Shown in pieces: positions 9,689-19,662 of a stretch of DNA of 64,000 nucleotides. The stretch is from positions 248,001-312,000 of the forward strand of contig NZ_JAGJEA010000003.1 in assembly GCF_018100805.1 (NCBI RefSeq). The letters run 5' to 3'. Position 1 is the stretch's first letter; every line of letters begins with the position of its first letter. The notes under the pieces are model-generated. The model ran no database searches. It was not told the DNA's origin and saw nothing but the letters and a program-made list of their open reading frames with translations. The translations under genes and the position numbers were made by a program. This DNA comes from Aquimarina sp. MMG016 (GTDB taxonomy: Bacteria > Bacteroidota > Bacteroidia > Flavobacteriales > Flavobacteriaceae).

Positions 9689-9696
9689 TAACTTTG
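9689..9696 (+). promoter_or_regulatory. Bacteroidota -7 promoter element (TAACTTTG) for queD
   Basis: TAACTTTG followed by C is a full match to TAnnTTTG, 23 nt before the queD ATG. No clear TTTG -33 box was found at the expected spacing. The queD-lpxH unit probably starts here. Confidence 0.6.
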
Positions 9697-9719
9697 CAAA
9701 AAAAGTTAGTCATTCAACA

Positions 9720-10172
9720 ATGAGCAAAATTAGAATCACCAAACAATTTTCTTTTGAAACCGGACACGCATTATATGGCTACGACGGGAAATGTAGAAAT
9801 GTTCATGGTCATAGTTACAAACTAAGTGTGACTGTAATTGGATCTCCCATTACAGATACTTCTCATGTAAAATTAGGTATGGTCATTGACTTTGGTGACC
9901 TGAAAAAAATTGTCAAAGAAGATATAGAAGATGTATTTGATCACGCTACAGTTTTTAATAAAAATACGCCTCACGTAGAATTGGCAAAGGAACTTAGTGA
10001 TAGGGGTCATAATGTAATATTAGTAGATTATCAACCTACTAGCGAGAATATGGTTATCGATTTTGCGAAAAAGATTAAAGCCAGATTACCTAAAAACATT
10101 GAGCTTCATTCTTTGAAATTAAAGGAAACAGAAACTTCTTATGCAGAGTGGTTCGCTTCGGATAATCTCTAA
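9720..10172 (+). CDS. queD: 6-carboxytetrahydropterin synthase (QueD/PTPS family)
   Basis: 150 aa, the normal family length. QueD converts dihydroneopterin triphosphate to 6-carboxytetrahydropterin in queuosine precursor synthesis. The zinc ligands H16, H29 and H31 and the catalytic C25 are visible in the arrangement GHAL...C-x3-H-G-H. A C-terminal ETETSYAEW block contains the conserved Glu that anchors the pterin. The Cys spacing (C-x3-H-x-H) favours QueD over animal-type 6-pyruvoyl-tetrahydropterin synthase. No other queuosine genes lie nearby; lpxH follows after 37 nt. A clear promoter element precedes the gene. Confidence 0.9.
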   Translation: MSKIRITKQFSFETGHALYGYDGKCRNVHGHSYKLSVTVIGSPITDTSHVKLGMVIDFGDLKKIVKEDIEDVFDHATVFNKNTPHVELAKELSDRGHNVILVDYQPTSENMVIDFAKKIKARLPKNIELHSLKLKETETSYAEWFASDNL

Positions 10173-10209
10173 TCATGGTTTTCCTATATTTACATTTCAA
10201 AATTAAATT

Positions 10210-10968
10210 ATGAATCTTCCTGAAGGGAAAAAAATATACTTTGCTAGCGATAATCACCTAGGAGCGCCAACTTCAGAAAAGAGTTTTCCCAGAGAACAAA
10301 AATTTGTACGATGGCTAGATGAGGTTAAGAAAGATGCTGCAGCAATTTTTTTATTAGGCGACCTTTTTGATTTTTGGTTTGAATACAAAACCGTAGTTCC
10401 TAAAGGCTTTACCAGAACCTTAGGCAAACTGGCAGAAATTACGGATTCAGGAATTCCTGTATATTATTTTGTGGGTAATCACGATCTGTGGATGAATGGT
10501 TATTTTGAGGAAGAATTAAATATTCCTGTATATCACGAACCTCAGGAATTCACTTTTAATGATACCTCCTTTTTTATTGGTCACGGAGATGGATTAGGCC
10601 CTGGAGACAAGGGATATAAACGAATGAAAAAGGTATTTACTAATCCGATAGCCAAATGGTTCTTTAGATGGTTACACCCTGATTGGGGAGTAAAACTGGC
10701 GCAATATCTTTCTGTAAAAAACAAGTTGATATCTGGTGATGATGATGTTACTTTTCTTGGTGAAGAAAATGAATGGCTGGTGCAATATTGTAAAAGAAAA
10801 TTAGAGGGCAAGCATCGAGATCATTTTGTTTTTGGTCACAGACACCTTCCTATGGAAATTGAATTAAACACAACATCCCGGTATACTAATCTAGGCGATT
10901 GGATTATTCATTATACATATGCAGTTTTTGATGGTAAAGACATGAAATTAACTAAGTTCGAGAATTAA
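10210..10968 (+). CDS. lpxH: UDP-2,3-diacylglucosamine diphosphatase (LpxH-type)
   Basis: 252 aa calcineurin-like metallophosphoesterase. The five metal motifs are in order: ASDNHLG (D14, H16), GDLFDFWFEY, GNHDLW, GHGDG and FGHRH. The FDFWFEY version of block II is typical of LpxH, which cleaves UDP-2,3-diacylglucosamine to lipid X at the inner face of the inner membrane during lipid A synthesis. The first motif has Asn (SDNH) where Ala or Thr is more usual; the metal ligands are kept. It probably shares a transcript with queD. Its 3' end overlaps the convergent ABC ATPase gene by 4 nt. Confidence 0.9.
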   Translation: MNLPEGKKIYFASDNHLGAPTSEKSFPREQKFVRWLDEVKKDAAAIFLLGDLFDFWFEYKTVVPKGFTRTLGKLAEITDSGIPVYYFVGNHDLWMNGYFEEELNIPVYHEPQEFTFNDTSFFIGHGDGLGPGDKGYKRMKKVFTNPIAKWFFRWLHPDWGVKLAQYLSVKNKLISGDDDVTFLGEENEWLVQYCKRKLEGKHRDHFVFGHRHLPMEIELNTTSRYTNLGDWIIHYTYAVFDGKDMKLTKFEN

Positions 10969-11933
10969 CTCTTTCTTTTCTTAATTACCTCTTCAATAAT
11001 ATATATCCCTACTACCTCGGGAGCTTTGAGATCAGACGGATGCTCAAAAAAGATAACCGTGTTATTAAATACTGCTTCAATAAGGTAGTGGCTTCCGTTA
11101 AAATAGGAACTTTTTACTCGTGCTTTTAGTTCAGAATTATGGTCTACTATTATTTCATTTGGGTACACAAGAATAGTTTCTCCTTTTTCGATATCAGAAA
11201 TAGCAGAAAGTTGGATTTCATTCACTTCTCCAAAAAGGGAGGCAATATAATAATCGGTTGGATTTTGGTATAATGCTACGGTATTTTCCTGAGTTAAAAT
11301 CTCCCCCTTTCTAATCACTATGGTTTCATCTGCAAAAGAAAGAATATCAGTCTTATCGTGTGTTGCCGTAATACTTGTGATTTTATTGCGTTTTAGATAT
11401 CTAAAAAGATTTCTTCTCAAAGAACTTCTTCTAAAGTTATCAATATTATGAAAAGGTTCATCTAACAAAAGTAGTTCCGGTCTTTTTGCTAATGCTTTAG
11501 CTAATGCCACTCGTTGTTTCTGACCACCACTAAGGTTTTCGACCTTAGTGTCAGCAAAATCCATCATTTCTACGATTTCCAGTAACTCATTGACTCGGCC
11601 TTGCTTAAGTTCAGGCTCAAAATTAGATAAATACTGTCCTATATTTTCTGATACACTGCGATAAGGCTGAAGCTCAAATCCCTGAGAGAGATATTTCATA
11701 TTTTCTTCTCCCGGAACTAAATTGTATAATGGGCCTAATAGTTTTTTGTCATTCCAAAATAGCTCTCCTTCATTAACCTGTAACAATCCATAAATGATTT
11801 TCAGTAATGTACTTTTACCACACCCACTTGCTCCAATTAAAGCAATATGTTGTCCTTTTTCAATAGTAAAACTGACATTTTTTAGAACCGGAAGTTCATC
11901 ATAAGCGAAGGATATCTTGTCTACTTTTAGCAT
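10965..11933 (-). CDS. ABC transporter ATP-binding protein (PotA/CysA-like)
   Basis: 322 aa from the preferred ATG at 11933; an upstream in-frame ATG at 11960 adds nine residues (MLKFNIFGY) without homology. It has Walker A GASGCGKSTL, signature LSGGQKQR, Walker B ELLLLDEPF and the switch His in TATHD. After about residue 215 a C-terminal extension with short beta strands (ETILVYPNEIIVDH, ARVKSSYFNGSHYLIEAVF) looks like a TOBE-type regulatory domain, as in importers for polyamines, sulfate, iron or molybdate. No permease or binding protein is adjacent, so the substrate is unknown. The gene is single, convergent with lpxH and downstream of a terminator that closes the prolyl oligopeptidase gene. 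Confidence 0.85.
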   Translation of the reverse strand: MLKVDKISFAYDELPVLKNVSFTIEKGQHIALIGASGCGKSTLLKIIYGLLQVNEGELFWNDKKLLGPLYNLVPGEENMKYLSQGFELQPYRSVSENIGQYLSNFEPELKQGRVNELLEIVEMMDFADTKVENLSGGQKQRVALAKALAKRPELLLLDEPFHNIDNFRRSSLRRNLFRYLKRNKITSITATHDKTDILSFADETIVIRKGEILTQENTVALYQNPTDYYIASLFGEVNEIQLSAISDIEKGETILVYPNEIIVDHNSELKARVKSSYFNGSHYLIEAVFNNTVIFFEHPSDLKAPEVVGIYIIEEVIKKRKS

Positions 11934-11955
11934 ATACCCAAATATATTGAACTTT

Positions 11956-11990
11956 AACAAAAAAATCCGTCTCTTTTCAGAAAACGGATT
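11956..11990 (-). terminator. Rho-independent terminator of the prolyl oligopeptidase gene
   Basis: AATCCGT ... ACGGATT forms a 7-bp stem (11964-11990) with an A-run on its left, read as a T-run on the reverse strand. It lies 26 nt after the prolyl oligopeptidase stop. Confidence 0.65.
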
Positions 11991-12016
11991 CTTTATTTTT
12001 TCTAGATAAAGTATTC

Positions 12017-14185
12017 TTATCCTTTTACCTCATCAGTTACTTTTTCCGGCAATACTTCGTATCCCATATTATACAGTGTAAAACTGAAGATATCTGCATA
12101 TTGCTCAATAGTTTTGGCTACCGGAGTACCCGCACCATGACCTGCATTGGTCTCAATTCTAATCAGTGTGGGGTTATCTCCAGTCTGTTTATCCTGTAAC
12201 TCTGCTGCAAATTTAAATGAATGTGCAGGCACTACTCGATCATCATGATCCCCTGTTGTTACCAATGTAGCAGGATATTGTGTTCCTGCTTTTACATTAT
12301 GTACTGGAGAATATCCTTTCATATACTCAAACATTACTGCACTATCTTCTGATGTGCCATAATCATATGCCCATCCCGCACCTGCAGTAAAAGTATGATA
12401 ACGTAACATATCTAACACCCCAACTGCAGGTAATGCCACCTTCATCAAGTCTGGTCTTTGGGTCATTGTAGCACCAACCAGTAAACCTCCATTAGATCCT
12501 CCACGGATTGCTAAATAATCACTCGAGGTATATTTGTTTTCGATTAGGTATTCCGCTGCAGCGATAAAATCATCAAATACATTTTGTTTTTGCATTTTGG
12601 TACCTGCAACATGCCATTTCTTACCATACTCTCCTCCTCCTCTTAGGTTAGGTACTGCATAAATACCTCCTTGTTCCATCCATACCGCATTAGCAATACT
12701 AAATGAAGGTGTCAAACTAACATTAAACCCTCCGTAACCATATAAGATTGTAGGATTCTTACCATTTAATTCTACTCCTTTTTTATGAGTTATAATCATA
12801 GGTACTTTTGTACCATCTTTAGAATTATAAAATACTTGTTTACTTTCATAATCCTCGGGGTTGAAATCAATTTTAGGCTTACGGTAAAGTTCTGAAGTTC
12901 CTTCAGCAATATTGTATTTGTAAATACTGCCAGGTGTTTTATAGTTCGTAAACGAATAGTACAATTCTTTTTCTTCCTTCTTAGCTCCAAATCCATTTGC
13001 ACTACCAACTCCAGGCAATTGTACTTCACGGATTAGTTTACCCTCATAATCATATTGTAATACTTTGGAAACAGCATCTACCATATATTCTGCAAAGAAA
13101 TACCCTCCACCTGTTCCCGGGCTCAATACATGTTCAGTCTCAGGAATAAAGTCTACCCAGTTATCTGGAGTTGGGTTAGCAGCATCTACAGTAACAATTT
13201 TTTGATTTGGTGCATTCAGATTAGTAACAATATATAGTTTAGAACCTACATTTTCTATAATATAACTATCACTATCTGTATGATCAAGAATGGTAACCAA
13301 TTTACTATTAGGGTTCGTAAGATCTTTAATAAATAACTTATTCCCTGATGTTGAAATTCTTGGAGAAATAATTAGATATCGATCATCTTCAGTTACTTGT
13401 CCATAAATATATCTGTGCTTTTCTTCTGGGGTTCCTCCAAAAATTAATGCATCAGCCTTTTGTGGGGTTCCTAACTTATGGTAATATACTTTGTGTTGAT
13501 CTGTTTTAGCTGAAAGCTCACTACCTTCAGGTTTGTCATAACTAGAATAGTAGAATCCTTCATTTCCTTTCCAGGACATCCCAGAGAATTTGACGTCTAT
13601 CAAAGTATCTTCAACAATCTCCTTGGTTTCTGCGTTCTTCACTATTATTTTTCTCCAGTCACTTCCTCCTTCAGAAATAGCATAAGCAACTAGTTTTCCA
13701 TTTTTAGAAAAACTCACTCCTCCTAAGGAAGTTGTACCATCTTCGCTAAATGTATTTGGATCCAGAAAAACTTCAGGTTCATCTCCATCTTTCTTAAATC
13801 TATAGATTACATATTGATTTTGCAAACCATCATTTTTATAGAAATAAGTGTAATCGCCTTCTTTAAAAGGAGAACCTACTTTTTCATAATTCCAGAGATC
13901 TGATAATCTTTTTTTCATCTGATCTCTAAATGGAATCTTCTCCAGATAACCAAAAGTAACTTTGTTCTGGCTTTTTACCCAGTCCTCAGTTTCCTTACTT
14001 CGGTCATCTTCTAACCAACGATAAGGGTCTTTTACTTCAGTATCAAAATAAGTATCTACAGTATCTACTTTCTTAGTCTCAGGATAATTCAAGTCAATAT
14101 TCGTTTTTGCAATTTCTTCTTTAACTTCTTTTTTACAGGCAATCATAGTTGCCAGTATAAAAATAGAGAAAAGTGTTTTTTTCAT
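12017..14185 (-). CDS. Prolyl oligopeptidase family serine peptidase (S9A), lipoprotein
   Basis: 722 aa from the ATG at 14185, chosen because it gives a lipoprotein signal ([17 protein letters not shown], Cys at residue 17); an upstream ATG at 14236 would bury that signal. The N-terminal half is a seven-blade propeller that gates the active site; it begins with [27 protein letters not shown], written here as the usual family start DPYRWLED. The hydrolase half has the nucleophile in RGGSNGGLL, Asp in GDHDDRVVP and His in NAGHGAG. The enzyme cuts short peptides after proline, presumably in the periplasm. It is a single gene with its own terminator. Confidence 0.95.
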   Translation of the reverse strand: MKKTLFSIFILATMIACKKEVKEEIAKTNIDLNYPETKKVDTVDTYFDTEVKDPYRWLEDDRSKETEDWVKSQNKVTFGYLEKIPFRDQMKKRLSDLWNYEKVGSPFKEGDYTYFYKNDGLQNQYVIYRFKKDGDEPEVFLDPNTFSEDGTTSLGGVSFSKNGKLVAYAISEGGSDWRKIIVKNAETKEIVEDTLIDVKFSGMSWKGNEGFYYSSYDKPEGSELSAKTDQHKVYYHKLGTPQKADALIFGGTPEEKHRYIYGQVTEDDRYLIISPRISTSGNKLFIKDLTNPNSKLVTILDHTDSDSYIIENVGSKLYIVTNLNAPNQKIVTVDAANPTPDNWVDFIPETEHVLSPGTGGGYFFAEYMVDAVSKVLQYDYEGKLIREVQLPGVGSANGFGAKKEEKELYYSFTNYKTPGSIYKYNIAEGTSELYRKPKIDFNPEDYESKQVFYNSKDGTKVPMIITHKKGVELNGKNPTILYGYGGFNVSLTPSFSIANAVWMEQGGIYAVPNLRGGGEYGKKWHVAGTKMQKQNVFDDFIAAAEYLIENKYTSSDYLAIRGGSNGGLLVGATMTQRPDLMKVALPAVGVLDMLRYHTFTAGAGWAYDYGTSEDSAVMFEYMKGYSPVHNVKAGTQYPATLVTTGDHDDRVVPAHSFKFAAELQDKQTGDNPTLIRIETNAGHGAGTPVAKTIEQYADIFSFTLYNMGYEVLPEKVTDEVKG

Positions 14186-14258
14186 GATGAGCTTCTTTAA
14201 TTTAACTCCCAAATCTATTAAAAGAACCTTTGACAAATGCTAAATAAAATATAAAAAA

Positions 14259-14353
14259 GACTGCTCTGTAAATGAATCCACGAAGAAAACCGTATTTCCT
14301 TCAGCAATGCTTTGGGGTTTAGCAACACTTTGGTCCAATCAACAAGAGCAGTC
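14259..14353 (-). terminator. Large structured element downstream of DoxX gene (terminator or small RNA)
   Basis: Perfect 9-bp arms GACTGCTCT (14259-14267) and AGAGCAGTC (14345-14353) enclose about 77 nt that contain a second internal stem (AAACC near 14288 with GGTTT near 14316). An A-run lies left of the outer stem, so on the reverse strand it could end the DoxX transcript at 14387. It is larger than a normal terminator hairpin and may be a structured 3' RNA. Confidence 0.4.
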
Positions 14354-14386
14354 AGAATTTTCTGTAAGAAACGAAAAAAATCTCTT

Positions 14387-14755
14387 TTAGAAAAGTGTTT
14401 TGTACTTATCCCAATTCTTATAAATAAGAAAAGTATTTACTACAAAGACGAATACCGCAGGCCCAATATTTGCTGGGTCCAACGTTCCGTGAAACAAAAC
14501 AATATTTACAGAAATTGGTGCTAGCACAACTAATGCAAAGGGAACAGCTTTACCAGTCAACAGTAAAAAACCGACAATCACCTCAATAATTCCTACAGTT
14601 TTTAGCACATAACTTCCTGCTAGTGCTCCAAAAAATACTCCTGCATCAGGATTTGTAAACTCGAAATCAGGTAAAAACCCAAAAAACTTATTACTTCCAA
14701 AAACGATCAACATCACTCCTAATACTATTCTTAATACTAAAATTAACTTATTCAT
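14387..14755 (-). CDS. DoxX family membrane protein
   Basis: 122 aa, four hydrophobic segments (about 4-22, 44-62, 66-84 and 95-113). The start LVLRIVLGVMLIVFGSNKFF is the typical first helix of the DoxX/SURF4-like family, followed by a GIIEVIVGFLLL helix. These are small inner-membrane proteins linked in some bacteria to respiratory or thiol redox processes; the molecular job is mostly unknown. It is a single gene between the prolyl oligopeptidase and asd. Two more distant DoxX-like proteins occur at 19291 and 19663. Confidence 0.8.
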   Translation of the reverse strand: MNKLILVLRIVLGVMLIVFGSNKFFGFLPDFEFTNPDAGVFFGALAGSYVLKTVGIIEVIVGFLLLTGKAVPFALVVLAPISVNIVLFHGTLDPANIGPAVFVFVVNTFLIYKNWDKYKTLF

Positions 14756-14841
14756 TATTTTATTTTTTTGTGATTAAATTATAGTAATTAGAGGATGATA
14801 TGTTAAGAACCTTACAAGAGTCTGTACTACATCCTTTTTAT

Positions 14842-14883
14842 AAAAAAAGAAAAACCCCTGCTATTACTAGGATAACAAGGGTT
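14842..14883 (-). terminator. Rho-independent terminator of asd
   Basis: AACCC-CTG ... CAA-GGGTT forms an imperfect stem (14853-14883) followed on the reverse strand by a T-rich run (14842-14852 read backwards). It starts 22 nt after the asd stop codon. Confidence 0.55.
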
Positions 14884-14904
14884 CATACAATTTTGGTTGG
14901 TTAT

Positions 14905-15897
14905 TTAGCCAATTAACTTATTCTCTGTTAAATATTCTGCAATCTGCACTGCATTGGTAGCAGCTCCTTTACGCAGGTTATCAGAAACAATCCACATATT
15001 CAGTGCATTTTCTCTAGAATGGTCTCTACGAATTCTACCTACAAATACATCATTTTTACCTTCTGCATAAATCGGCATAGGATATGTATTAGTATCTGGA
15101 TTATCCTGTACCGTTACTCCCGATGTTTCATTTAAAATCTTGCGTACATCACTTTCCACAAAATCGTTTTCAAATTCCAGGTTTACACTTTCACTATGTC
15201 CTCCAACAACCGGAATTCTAATAGCAGTTGCAGTCACCGCAATGGTACGATCATCAAGTATTTTTTGGGTTTCGTTAACCAATTTCATCTCTTCTTTGGT
15301 ATACCCATTTTCCTGGAAAACATCACAGTGCGGAATTGCATTTCTATGAATTGGGTATGGATATGCCATTTCTCCTTTTTCACCTGCATATTCATTCTCC
15401 AATTGTTGTACAGCTTTTACACCTGTACCTGTGATGGATTGATAGGTAGAGATTACTGTACGCTTAATTCCATATTTCTTGTGTAATGGTCCTAATGCCA
15501 TTACTAATTGTATTGTAGAACAATTAGGGTTAGCAATGATCTTATCATTTGCTGTTAAGTCTTTTGCATTAATTTCGGGTACTACCAATTTTTTAGTGGG
15601 ATCCATTCTCCAGGCTGATGAGTTATCAATTACTGTAATCCCGGCTTCTGCAAATTTTGGAGCCCATTCCTGAGAGGTGCTTCCTCCAGCAGAAAACAAA
15701 GCCACATCTGGTTTCATTTCTACAGCGGTTGCTAGACCAACTACAGTAAATTCTTCACCTTTATATGATAATTTTTTACCTACAGATCTTTCTGATGCTA
15801 CAGGGATTAATTCCGTTACCGGAAAATTACGTTCTTCTAATACTTTTAACATTACGGTTCCTACCAATCCGGTAGCACCTACCACGGCTACTTTCAT
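14905..15897 (-). CDS. asd: Aspartate-semialdehyde dehydrogenase
   Basis: 330 aa. It reduces aspartyl-4-phosphate to aspartate semialdehyde with NADPH, the branch-point step to lysine, diaminopimelate, methionine and threonine. The NADP-binding loop VGATGLVGTVML is at the N terminus, the catalytic Cys is C126 in NPNCSTIQ and the catalytic His is H234 in GGHSESVN. The length and the CSTIQ form fit the shorter Gram-positive/Bacteroidota class. It is 228 nt downstream of mscL, has its own terminator and is probably monocistronic. No lysine riboswitch-like structure is apparent in its leader. Confidence 0.95.
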   Translation of the reverse strand: MKVAVVGATGLVGTVMLKVLEERNFPVTELIPVASERSVGKKLSYKGEEFTVVGLATAVEMKPDVALFSAGGSTSQEWAPKFAEAGITVIDNSSAWRMDPTKKLVVPEINAKDLTANDKIIANPNCSTIQLVMALGPLHKKYGIKRTVISTYQSITGTGVKAVQQLENEYAGEKGEMAYPYPIHRNAIPHCDVFQENGYTKEEMKLVNETQKILDDRTIAVTATAIRIPVVGGHSESVNLEFENDFVESDVRKILNETSGVTVQDNPDTNTYPMPIYAEGKNDVFVGRIRRDHSRENALNMWIVSDNLRKGAATNAVQIAEYLTENKLIG

Positions 15898-16040
15898 TCT
15901 TTCTAATTAATGACTTTTATGATACAAAAATCTGTCTTTTTTTAAACTCCAGCAAATGTGAGGAATATTTATAAGAAAACAATTCTTTATTTAGAATTTA
16001 TATATAATTGCACTTTTTGTTAAATATTTAACTTAAAGTA

Positions 16041-16070
16041 AAAAAAAGAACCGCCCAATCAAGGACGGTT
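16041..16070 (-). terminator. Rho-independent terminator of mscL
   Basis: AACCGCCC and GGACGGTT pair with one mismatch (16049-16070), with an A-run to the left that becomes the T-tract on the reverse strand. It lies 56 nt after the mscL stop. Confidence 0.65.
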
Positions 16071-16125
16071 TAATTAGAATATGTAGTATAGCGGTAGCTA
16101 TAGATAAATTCTTCCTAATTAAGAT

Positions 16126-16545
16126 TTACTGCTTTTTTAATAAATCTCTTATTTCTGCTAATAACTCTTCTTGAGTTGGCCCGGCTGGTGGAGCAGGTGC
16201 AGCTTCTTCTTTTTTCTGAGATTTTTCATAAGCTTTTAAAAGAATGTAAATAAACAAACCGACAATTATAAAATCAATCGTGGCCTGAATTAAATTTCCA
16301 TAAGTAATAGCAGCAGCTCCAGCTTCCTTAGCAGCAGCTAATGTTTCATATGAATTTCCATCCAAGGCAATGAATTTTTGTGTAAAATCTGTTCCTCCGG
16401 TTATAACACCTACTATTGGCATAATAACATCGGCCACAGCTGAACCCACAATTTTATTAAATGCTCCGCCAATTACTACCGCAGTAGCAAGGCTAACAAT
16501 ATCACCTTTCATCAAGAAAGATTTAAAATCTTTAAAAAATCCCAT
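16126..16545 (-). CDS. mscL: Large-conductance mechanosensitive channel MscL
   Basis: 139 aa. The N-terminal amphipathic helix ([16 protein letters not shown]) and first pore-lining helix ([21 protein letters not shown] in family form) are unmistakable, followed by the [15 protein letters not shown] segment. A periplasmic loop runs about 48-75, a second membrane helix about 85-108 and a charged C-terminal helix ending [12 protein letters not shown]. It forms a pentameric inner-membrane pore that opens under membrane tension on osmotic downshock. It sits 100 nt after alr in the same direction, but has its own terminator and may be separately expressed. Confidence 0.97.
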   Translation of the reverse strand: MGFFKDFKSFLMKGDIVSLATAVVIGGAFNKIVGSAVADVIMPIVGVITGGTDFTQKFIALDGNSYETLAAAKEAGAAAITYGNLIQATIDFIIVGLFIYILLKAYEKSQKKEEAAPAPPAGPTQEELLAEIRDLLKKQ

Positions 16546-16645
16546 ATTTATTAGATTTAGATAGTTAGTATAGGTCTAATTTAACAAAATTTAGAGATTT
16601 TAATCAAAATGACCGGCATAGATATCTTAAGATTTTCGATAAAAA

Positions 16646-17758
16646 TCAATTATCGTCGATTACTACCCTTTTTACCCTAGGAGAAATTGCCGTTAATAGC
16701 TCATAAGAAATAGTTCCCCCATGTTCAGCAATAGTAGCAGCATTGTCTTTATTATCAAAAATAATAACCTCATCTCCCTCTTTACAATCAATATTTGTTA
16801 TATCAACCATAATCATATCCATACACACATTACCAATGATATATGCTTTTTTACCATTTATGATAACAAACCCTTTTTTATTACCATACTGCCTGCCAAT
16901 TCCATCTGCATGTCCAATAGGGATTGTCGCAGTTTTAATATATCCCTGTGCTTTAAATGCACGATTATACCCTACAGTTTCACCAGGTTCGAGCTTATGA
17001 ATTTGAGAAATCACAGACTTTAGAGAAGCTACAGGTTTTAATTGTTTATCAAACTTAGCTTCATTACCATATCCATACAATCCAATTCCGGTTCTTACCA
17101 TATCAAAATGTGCTTCAGGGTAATTCAAAATTCCAGAGGTGTTAGATTGATGTAATATCAAAGAATACCCTAACCGACCTATCATCTCAGAAGCTGATTT
17201 CTTAAAAGAATTAATCTGTTGTAAAGTAAATTCTCTTTCATCATAATCTTCACTAGCCGCCAAATGCGAAAGCATTGCAACTACTTTGACAGCATCGGTT
17301 TCTTTTAACTTTTCTATGATATAATTCACATCATTTTCCCAAAAACCAATACGATTAAGACCTGTATTAAATTTTATATGAACAGGATAATCTTGCTGAT
17401 TAAGTTCTTCTGCTTTAGCAATAAACTCTCTTAAAACTCTTATACTGTATATACTTGGTTCTAAATGATACTTTATTAATGATCTAAAATTGATAGGTTG
17501 CGGGTGTAATACCAAAATTGGTATTTTAATCCCAGCTTCGCGCAGAGTAATCCCTTCAGAAGCGTATGCTACTGCTAAATAATCTGTACCAATTTTTTCT
17601 AAATGTTTAGCAATAGTAACGGCATCACTTCCATAACCTGAAGCTTTTACCACAGAGAGTATTTTGACCTTTGGATCAACCTTACTTTTTAGATATTTAA
17701 AATTATGGGTGAGATGAGCCAGATTGATTTCGAGAACAGTTTCTTGTACACTACTCAT
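16646..17758 (-). CDS. alr: Alanine racemase
   Basis: 370 aa from the ATG at 17758 (MSSVQET), chosen because the upstream ATG at 17794 would extend further into tdk and adds non-homologous residues. The PLP-binding lysine is K38 in VVKASGYG; the usual form is VVKANAYG, so the pocket is slightly unusual. The second catalytic Tyr is in VGYNRAF, and the C-terminal [13 protein letters not shown] block is conserved. It converts L-alanine to D-alanine for peptidoglycan. The gene overlaps the end of tdk by 8 nt, so it is translationally coupled to it. Confident assignment. Confidence 0.95.
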   Translation of the reverse strand: MSSVQETVLEINLAHLTHNFKYLKSKVDPKVKILSVVKASGYGSDAVTIAKHLEKIGTDYLAVAYASEGITLREAGIKIPILVLHPQPINFRSLIKYHLEPSIYSIRVLREFIAKAEELNQQDYPVHIKFNTGLNRIGFWENDVNYIIEKLKETDAVKVVAMLSHLAASEDYDEREFTLQQINSFKKSASEMIGRLGYSLILHQSNTSGILNYPEAHFDMVRTGIGLYGYGNEAKFDKQLKPVASLKSVISQIHKLEPGETVGYNRAFKAQGYIKTATIPIGHADGIGRQYGNKKGFVIINGKKAYIIGNVCMDMIMVDITNIDCKEGDEVIIFDNKDNAATIAEHGGTISYELLTAISPRVKRVVIDDN

Positions 17759-18398
17759 TAGATTTCTTACCATTTTTAGATACTTCTTCGGCATCTTTGA
17801 CGTCCATATCTCTTACTTTTTCTTTAAGCATAGCCTTATAATAAGCTGCCCGACTTAGCGGTTCATATTCGTCAGTTTCTCCTAATAATACTAAGTCGTC
17901 CTTTGCAGATTTCCTGTAACTAAACTGAGCCAAATTACCGGTTCGGGTGCACACTGCATGTACTTTGGTTACATATTCTGCGGTAGCCATCAATGCAGGC
18001 ATCGGTCCAAATGGATTTCCTTTAAAATCCATATCTAGTCCGGCTACTATAACCCGGAGTCCTTTATTTGCCAAATCATTACAAACAGCTACAATTTCAT
18101 CATCAAAAAACTGAGCTTCATCGATACCCACCACATCACAGGTATCAGCTAAAATTCTAATATTAGCAGCAGCTGGTACCGGTGTAGAACGGATTTCGTT
18201 GGCATCATGAGAAACTACCATTTCATCATCATAGCGCACATCTACAGCAGGTTTAAAAATTTCAACTTTCTGTTTAGCAAATTGTGCTCTTTTTAACCTA
18301 CGGATCAATTCCTCGGTTTTACCCGAAAACATAGAACCGCAGATTACTTCTATCCATCCAAATTGCTCTTTATGATTTACTGTATTTTCGAGAAACAT
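17751..18398 (-). CDS. tdk: Thymidine kinase
   Basis: 215 aa class II thymidine kinase that phosphorylates thymidine in salvage. Walker A is [11 protein letters not shown] (about residues 21-31), the second ATP motif is [10 protein letters not shown] and the lasso region holds the substrate-binding aromatic residues (LAQFSYRKS). The four-cysteine zinc ribbon of most type II enzymes is reduced: only the first Cys of the first pair remains (VCTRTG) and the second pair is absent ([10 protein letters not shown]). I take this as a lineage trait rather than decay, since the rest is intact. First gene of the tdk-alr unit. Confidence 0.93.
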   Translation of the reverse strand: MFLENTVNHKEQFGWIEVICGSMFSGKTEELIRRLKRAQFAKQKVEIFKPAVDVRYDDEMVVSHDANEIRSTPVPAAANIRILADTCDVVGIDEAQFFDDEIVAVCNDLANKGLRVIVAGLDMDFKGNPFGPMPALMATAEYVTKVHAVCTRTGNLAQFSYRKSAKDDLVLLGETDEYEPLSRAAYYKAMLKEKVRDMDVKDAEEVSKNGKKSNE

Positions 18399-18503
18399 TT
18401 TGTATTTTTCAGCATCGATTAAAAGAAATCCCTTCTCCTTGCCCTAAAGATGAGGTAAATTTATTAAAAATCAAAAGTAGTATTACAAACCAATAATAAA
18501 GTT

Positions 18504-19274
18504 ATGAAGAAGAAATTGGAAGCGGAACTTATTAGTATTGCTCACAGAATATTACAGCTCAAAGACAAATCCACCCTACCTCAGCTACAAGAAGAGGCTA
18601 GAAAATTATATGAAAAATTAACAATCTTAAGCTTTGCTGAATCTCAATCTTTAGGTCCTCAGCCTACAATTGGCCAAATTACCGCTGCACTCGATGAAGA
18701 AGCTGAACCCATAGAAATCAAAAAAGAAGTAATCAAACCAATTTTAAGTCTGGAAGAACAACCCGACGAAATAGTTCAACCTGCAGAAACTATTATTGAT
18801 TTAGAAGAAAAAGATATACATACCAAAGAAGAAGACATCCCAGAAATTATTATTGAAGAGATTAATGCCAAAGTTACCGAAGATCTTTTTGTACCAGCTG
18901 TTAAAGCAACCGAGGAGACGATATCGCTTTCAGAACCTGTATTCGAAAAGAATGATATGGAAAATGTGGGGCAAAGCATGCCTATTATTGACACCCTTAA
19001 TGATCAAGACGAAAAACCAAAATCCCTTAATGATCAGCTAAAAAAAGGAATTAATATTGGTCTAAATGATCGTTTGGCCTTTATCAAACATCTTTTTGAT
19101 GGTAGTGCTGCCGATTATAATAGGGTTCTCTCGCAGTTAAATACTTTAAACAGTAAAGGTGGTGCAAGGCAATTTATCCTAAACATGGTAAAACCCGACT
19201 ATAACAATTGGAAAGGCAAAGAAGAATATGAACAACGCTTTATAGATATTGTTATGAATAAATTTGAGTTCTAA
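18504..19274 (+). CDS. Hypothetical protein with helical N-terminus, acidic linker and conserved C-terminal domain
   Basis: 256 aa, no signal or membrane segment. Residues 1-50 form charged amphipathic helices; about 70-165 is a Glu/Asp/Ile-rich low-complexity linker; about 175-256 is a compact domain (GLNDRLAFIKHLFDGS, YNRVLSQLNT, then W....YEQRF). I have an impression that this C-terminal pattern recurs in flavobacterial proteins encoded near tdk/alr, but I cannot name a family. It is divergent from tdk and 16 nt before the first DoxX-like gene. The layout suggests a cytoplasmic adaptor. Function unknown. Confidence 0.7.
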   Translation: MKKKLEAELISIAHRILQLKDKSTLPQLQEEARKLYEKLTILSFAESQSLGPQPTIGQITAALDEEAEPIEIKKEVIKPILSLEEQPDEIVQPAETIIDLEEKDIHTKEEDIPEIIIEEINAKVTEDLFVPAVKATEETISLSEPVFEKNDMENVGQSMPIIDTLNDQDEKPKSLNDQLKKGINIGLNDRLAFIKHLFDGSAADYNRVLSQLNTLNSKGGARQFILNMVKPDYNNWKGKEEYEQRFIDIVMNKFEF

Positions 19275-19290
19275 ATAAAACCACAATGAT

Positions 19291-19638
19291 ATGAAAATTG
19301 CTTATTGGATTGCCACAGGATTACTTTCCTTAATGATGTTATTTTCGGCGAGTATGTACATTTTTAATCATGAAGAAATTCTTAAGACCTTTATCTCCTT
19401 TAATTACCCTGGTTACGTTATTTATCCATTGGCTATTCTAAAACTATCAGGAATAACTGTTATATTACTTAATAAATGGAAATCATTAAAAGAGTGGGCT
19501 TACGCAGGGTTTTTCTTTAATTTTGTGATGGCTTTTTTTGCTCATCAACAAGCTGGTGATGGAGAATGGGGTGGAGCTTTAATGGCATTAGTACTTTTGT
19601 TAGCTTCTTATTTTTTAGGAAAAAAAGTTCGTGCCTAG
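19291..19638 (+). CDS. DoxX-like membrane protein, copy 1
   Basis: 115 aa with four predicted membrane helices and a short C-terminal KKVRA. It is a clear paralogue of the next gene: shared KIAYWI/KIVYWI start, FNYPGYVIYPLAI/FNYPTYIVIPLAI, and KEWAYAG[FI]FF in the third segment. The pattern matches the DoxX-like (DoxX_2) family of small membrane proteins, role unknown. Tandem arrangement with 24-nt spacing suggests a duplication and joint expression, probably with rsmI downstream. Confidence 0.75.
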   Translation: MKIAYWIATGLLSLMMLFSASMYIFNHEEILKTFISFNYPGYVIYPLAILKLSGITVILLNKWKSLKEWAYAGFFFNFVMAFFAHQQAGDGEWGGALMALVLLLASYFLGKKVRA

Positions 19639-19662
19639 CACTATAATTTATAAAAACACCAT

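Noticed and set aside
15898..16040. Lysine riboswitch before asd
   Set aside because: The leader is strongly AT-rich with no multi-helix junction visible.
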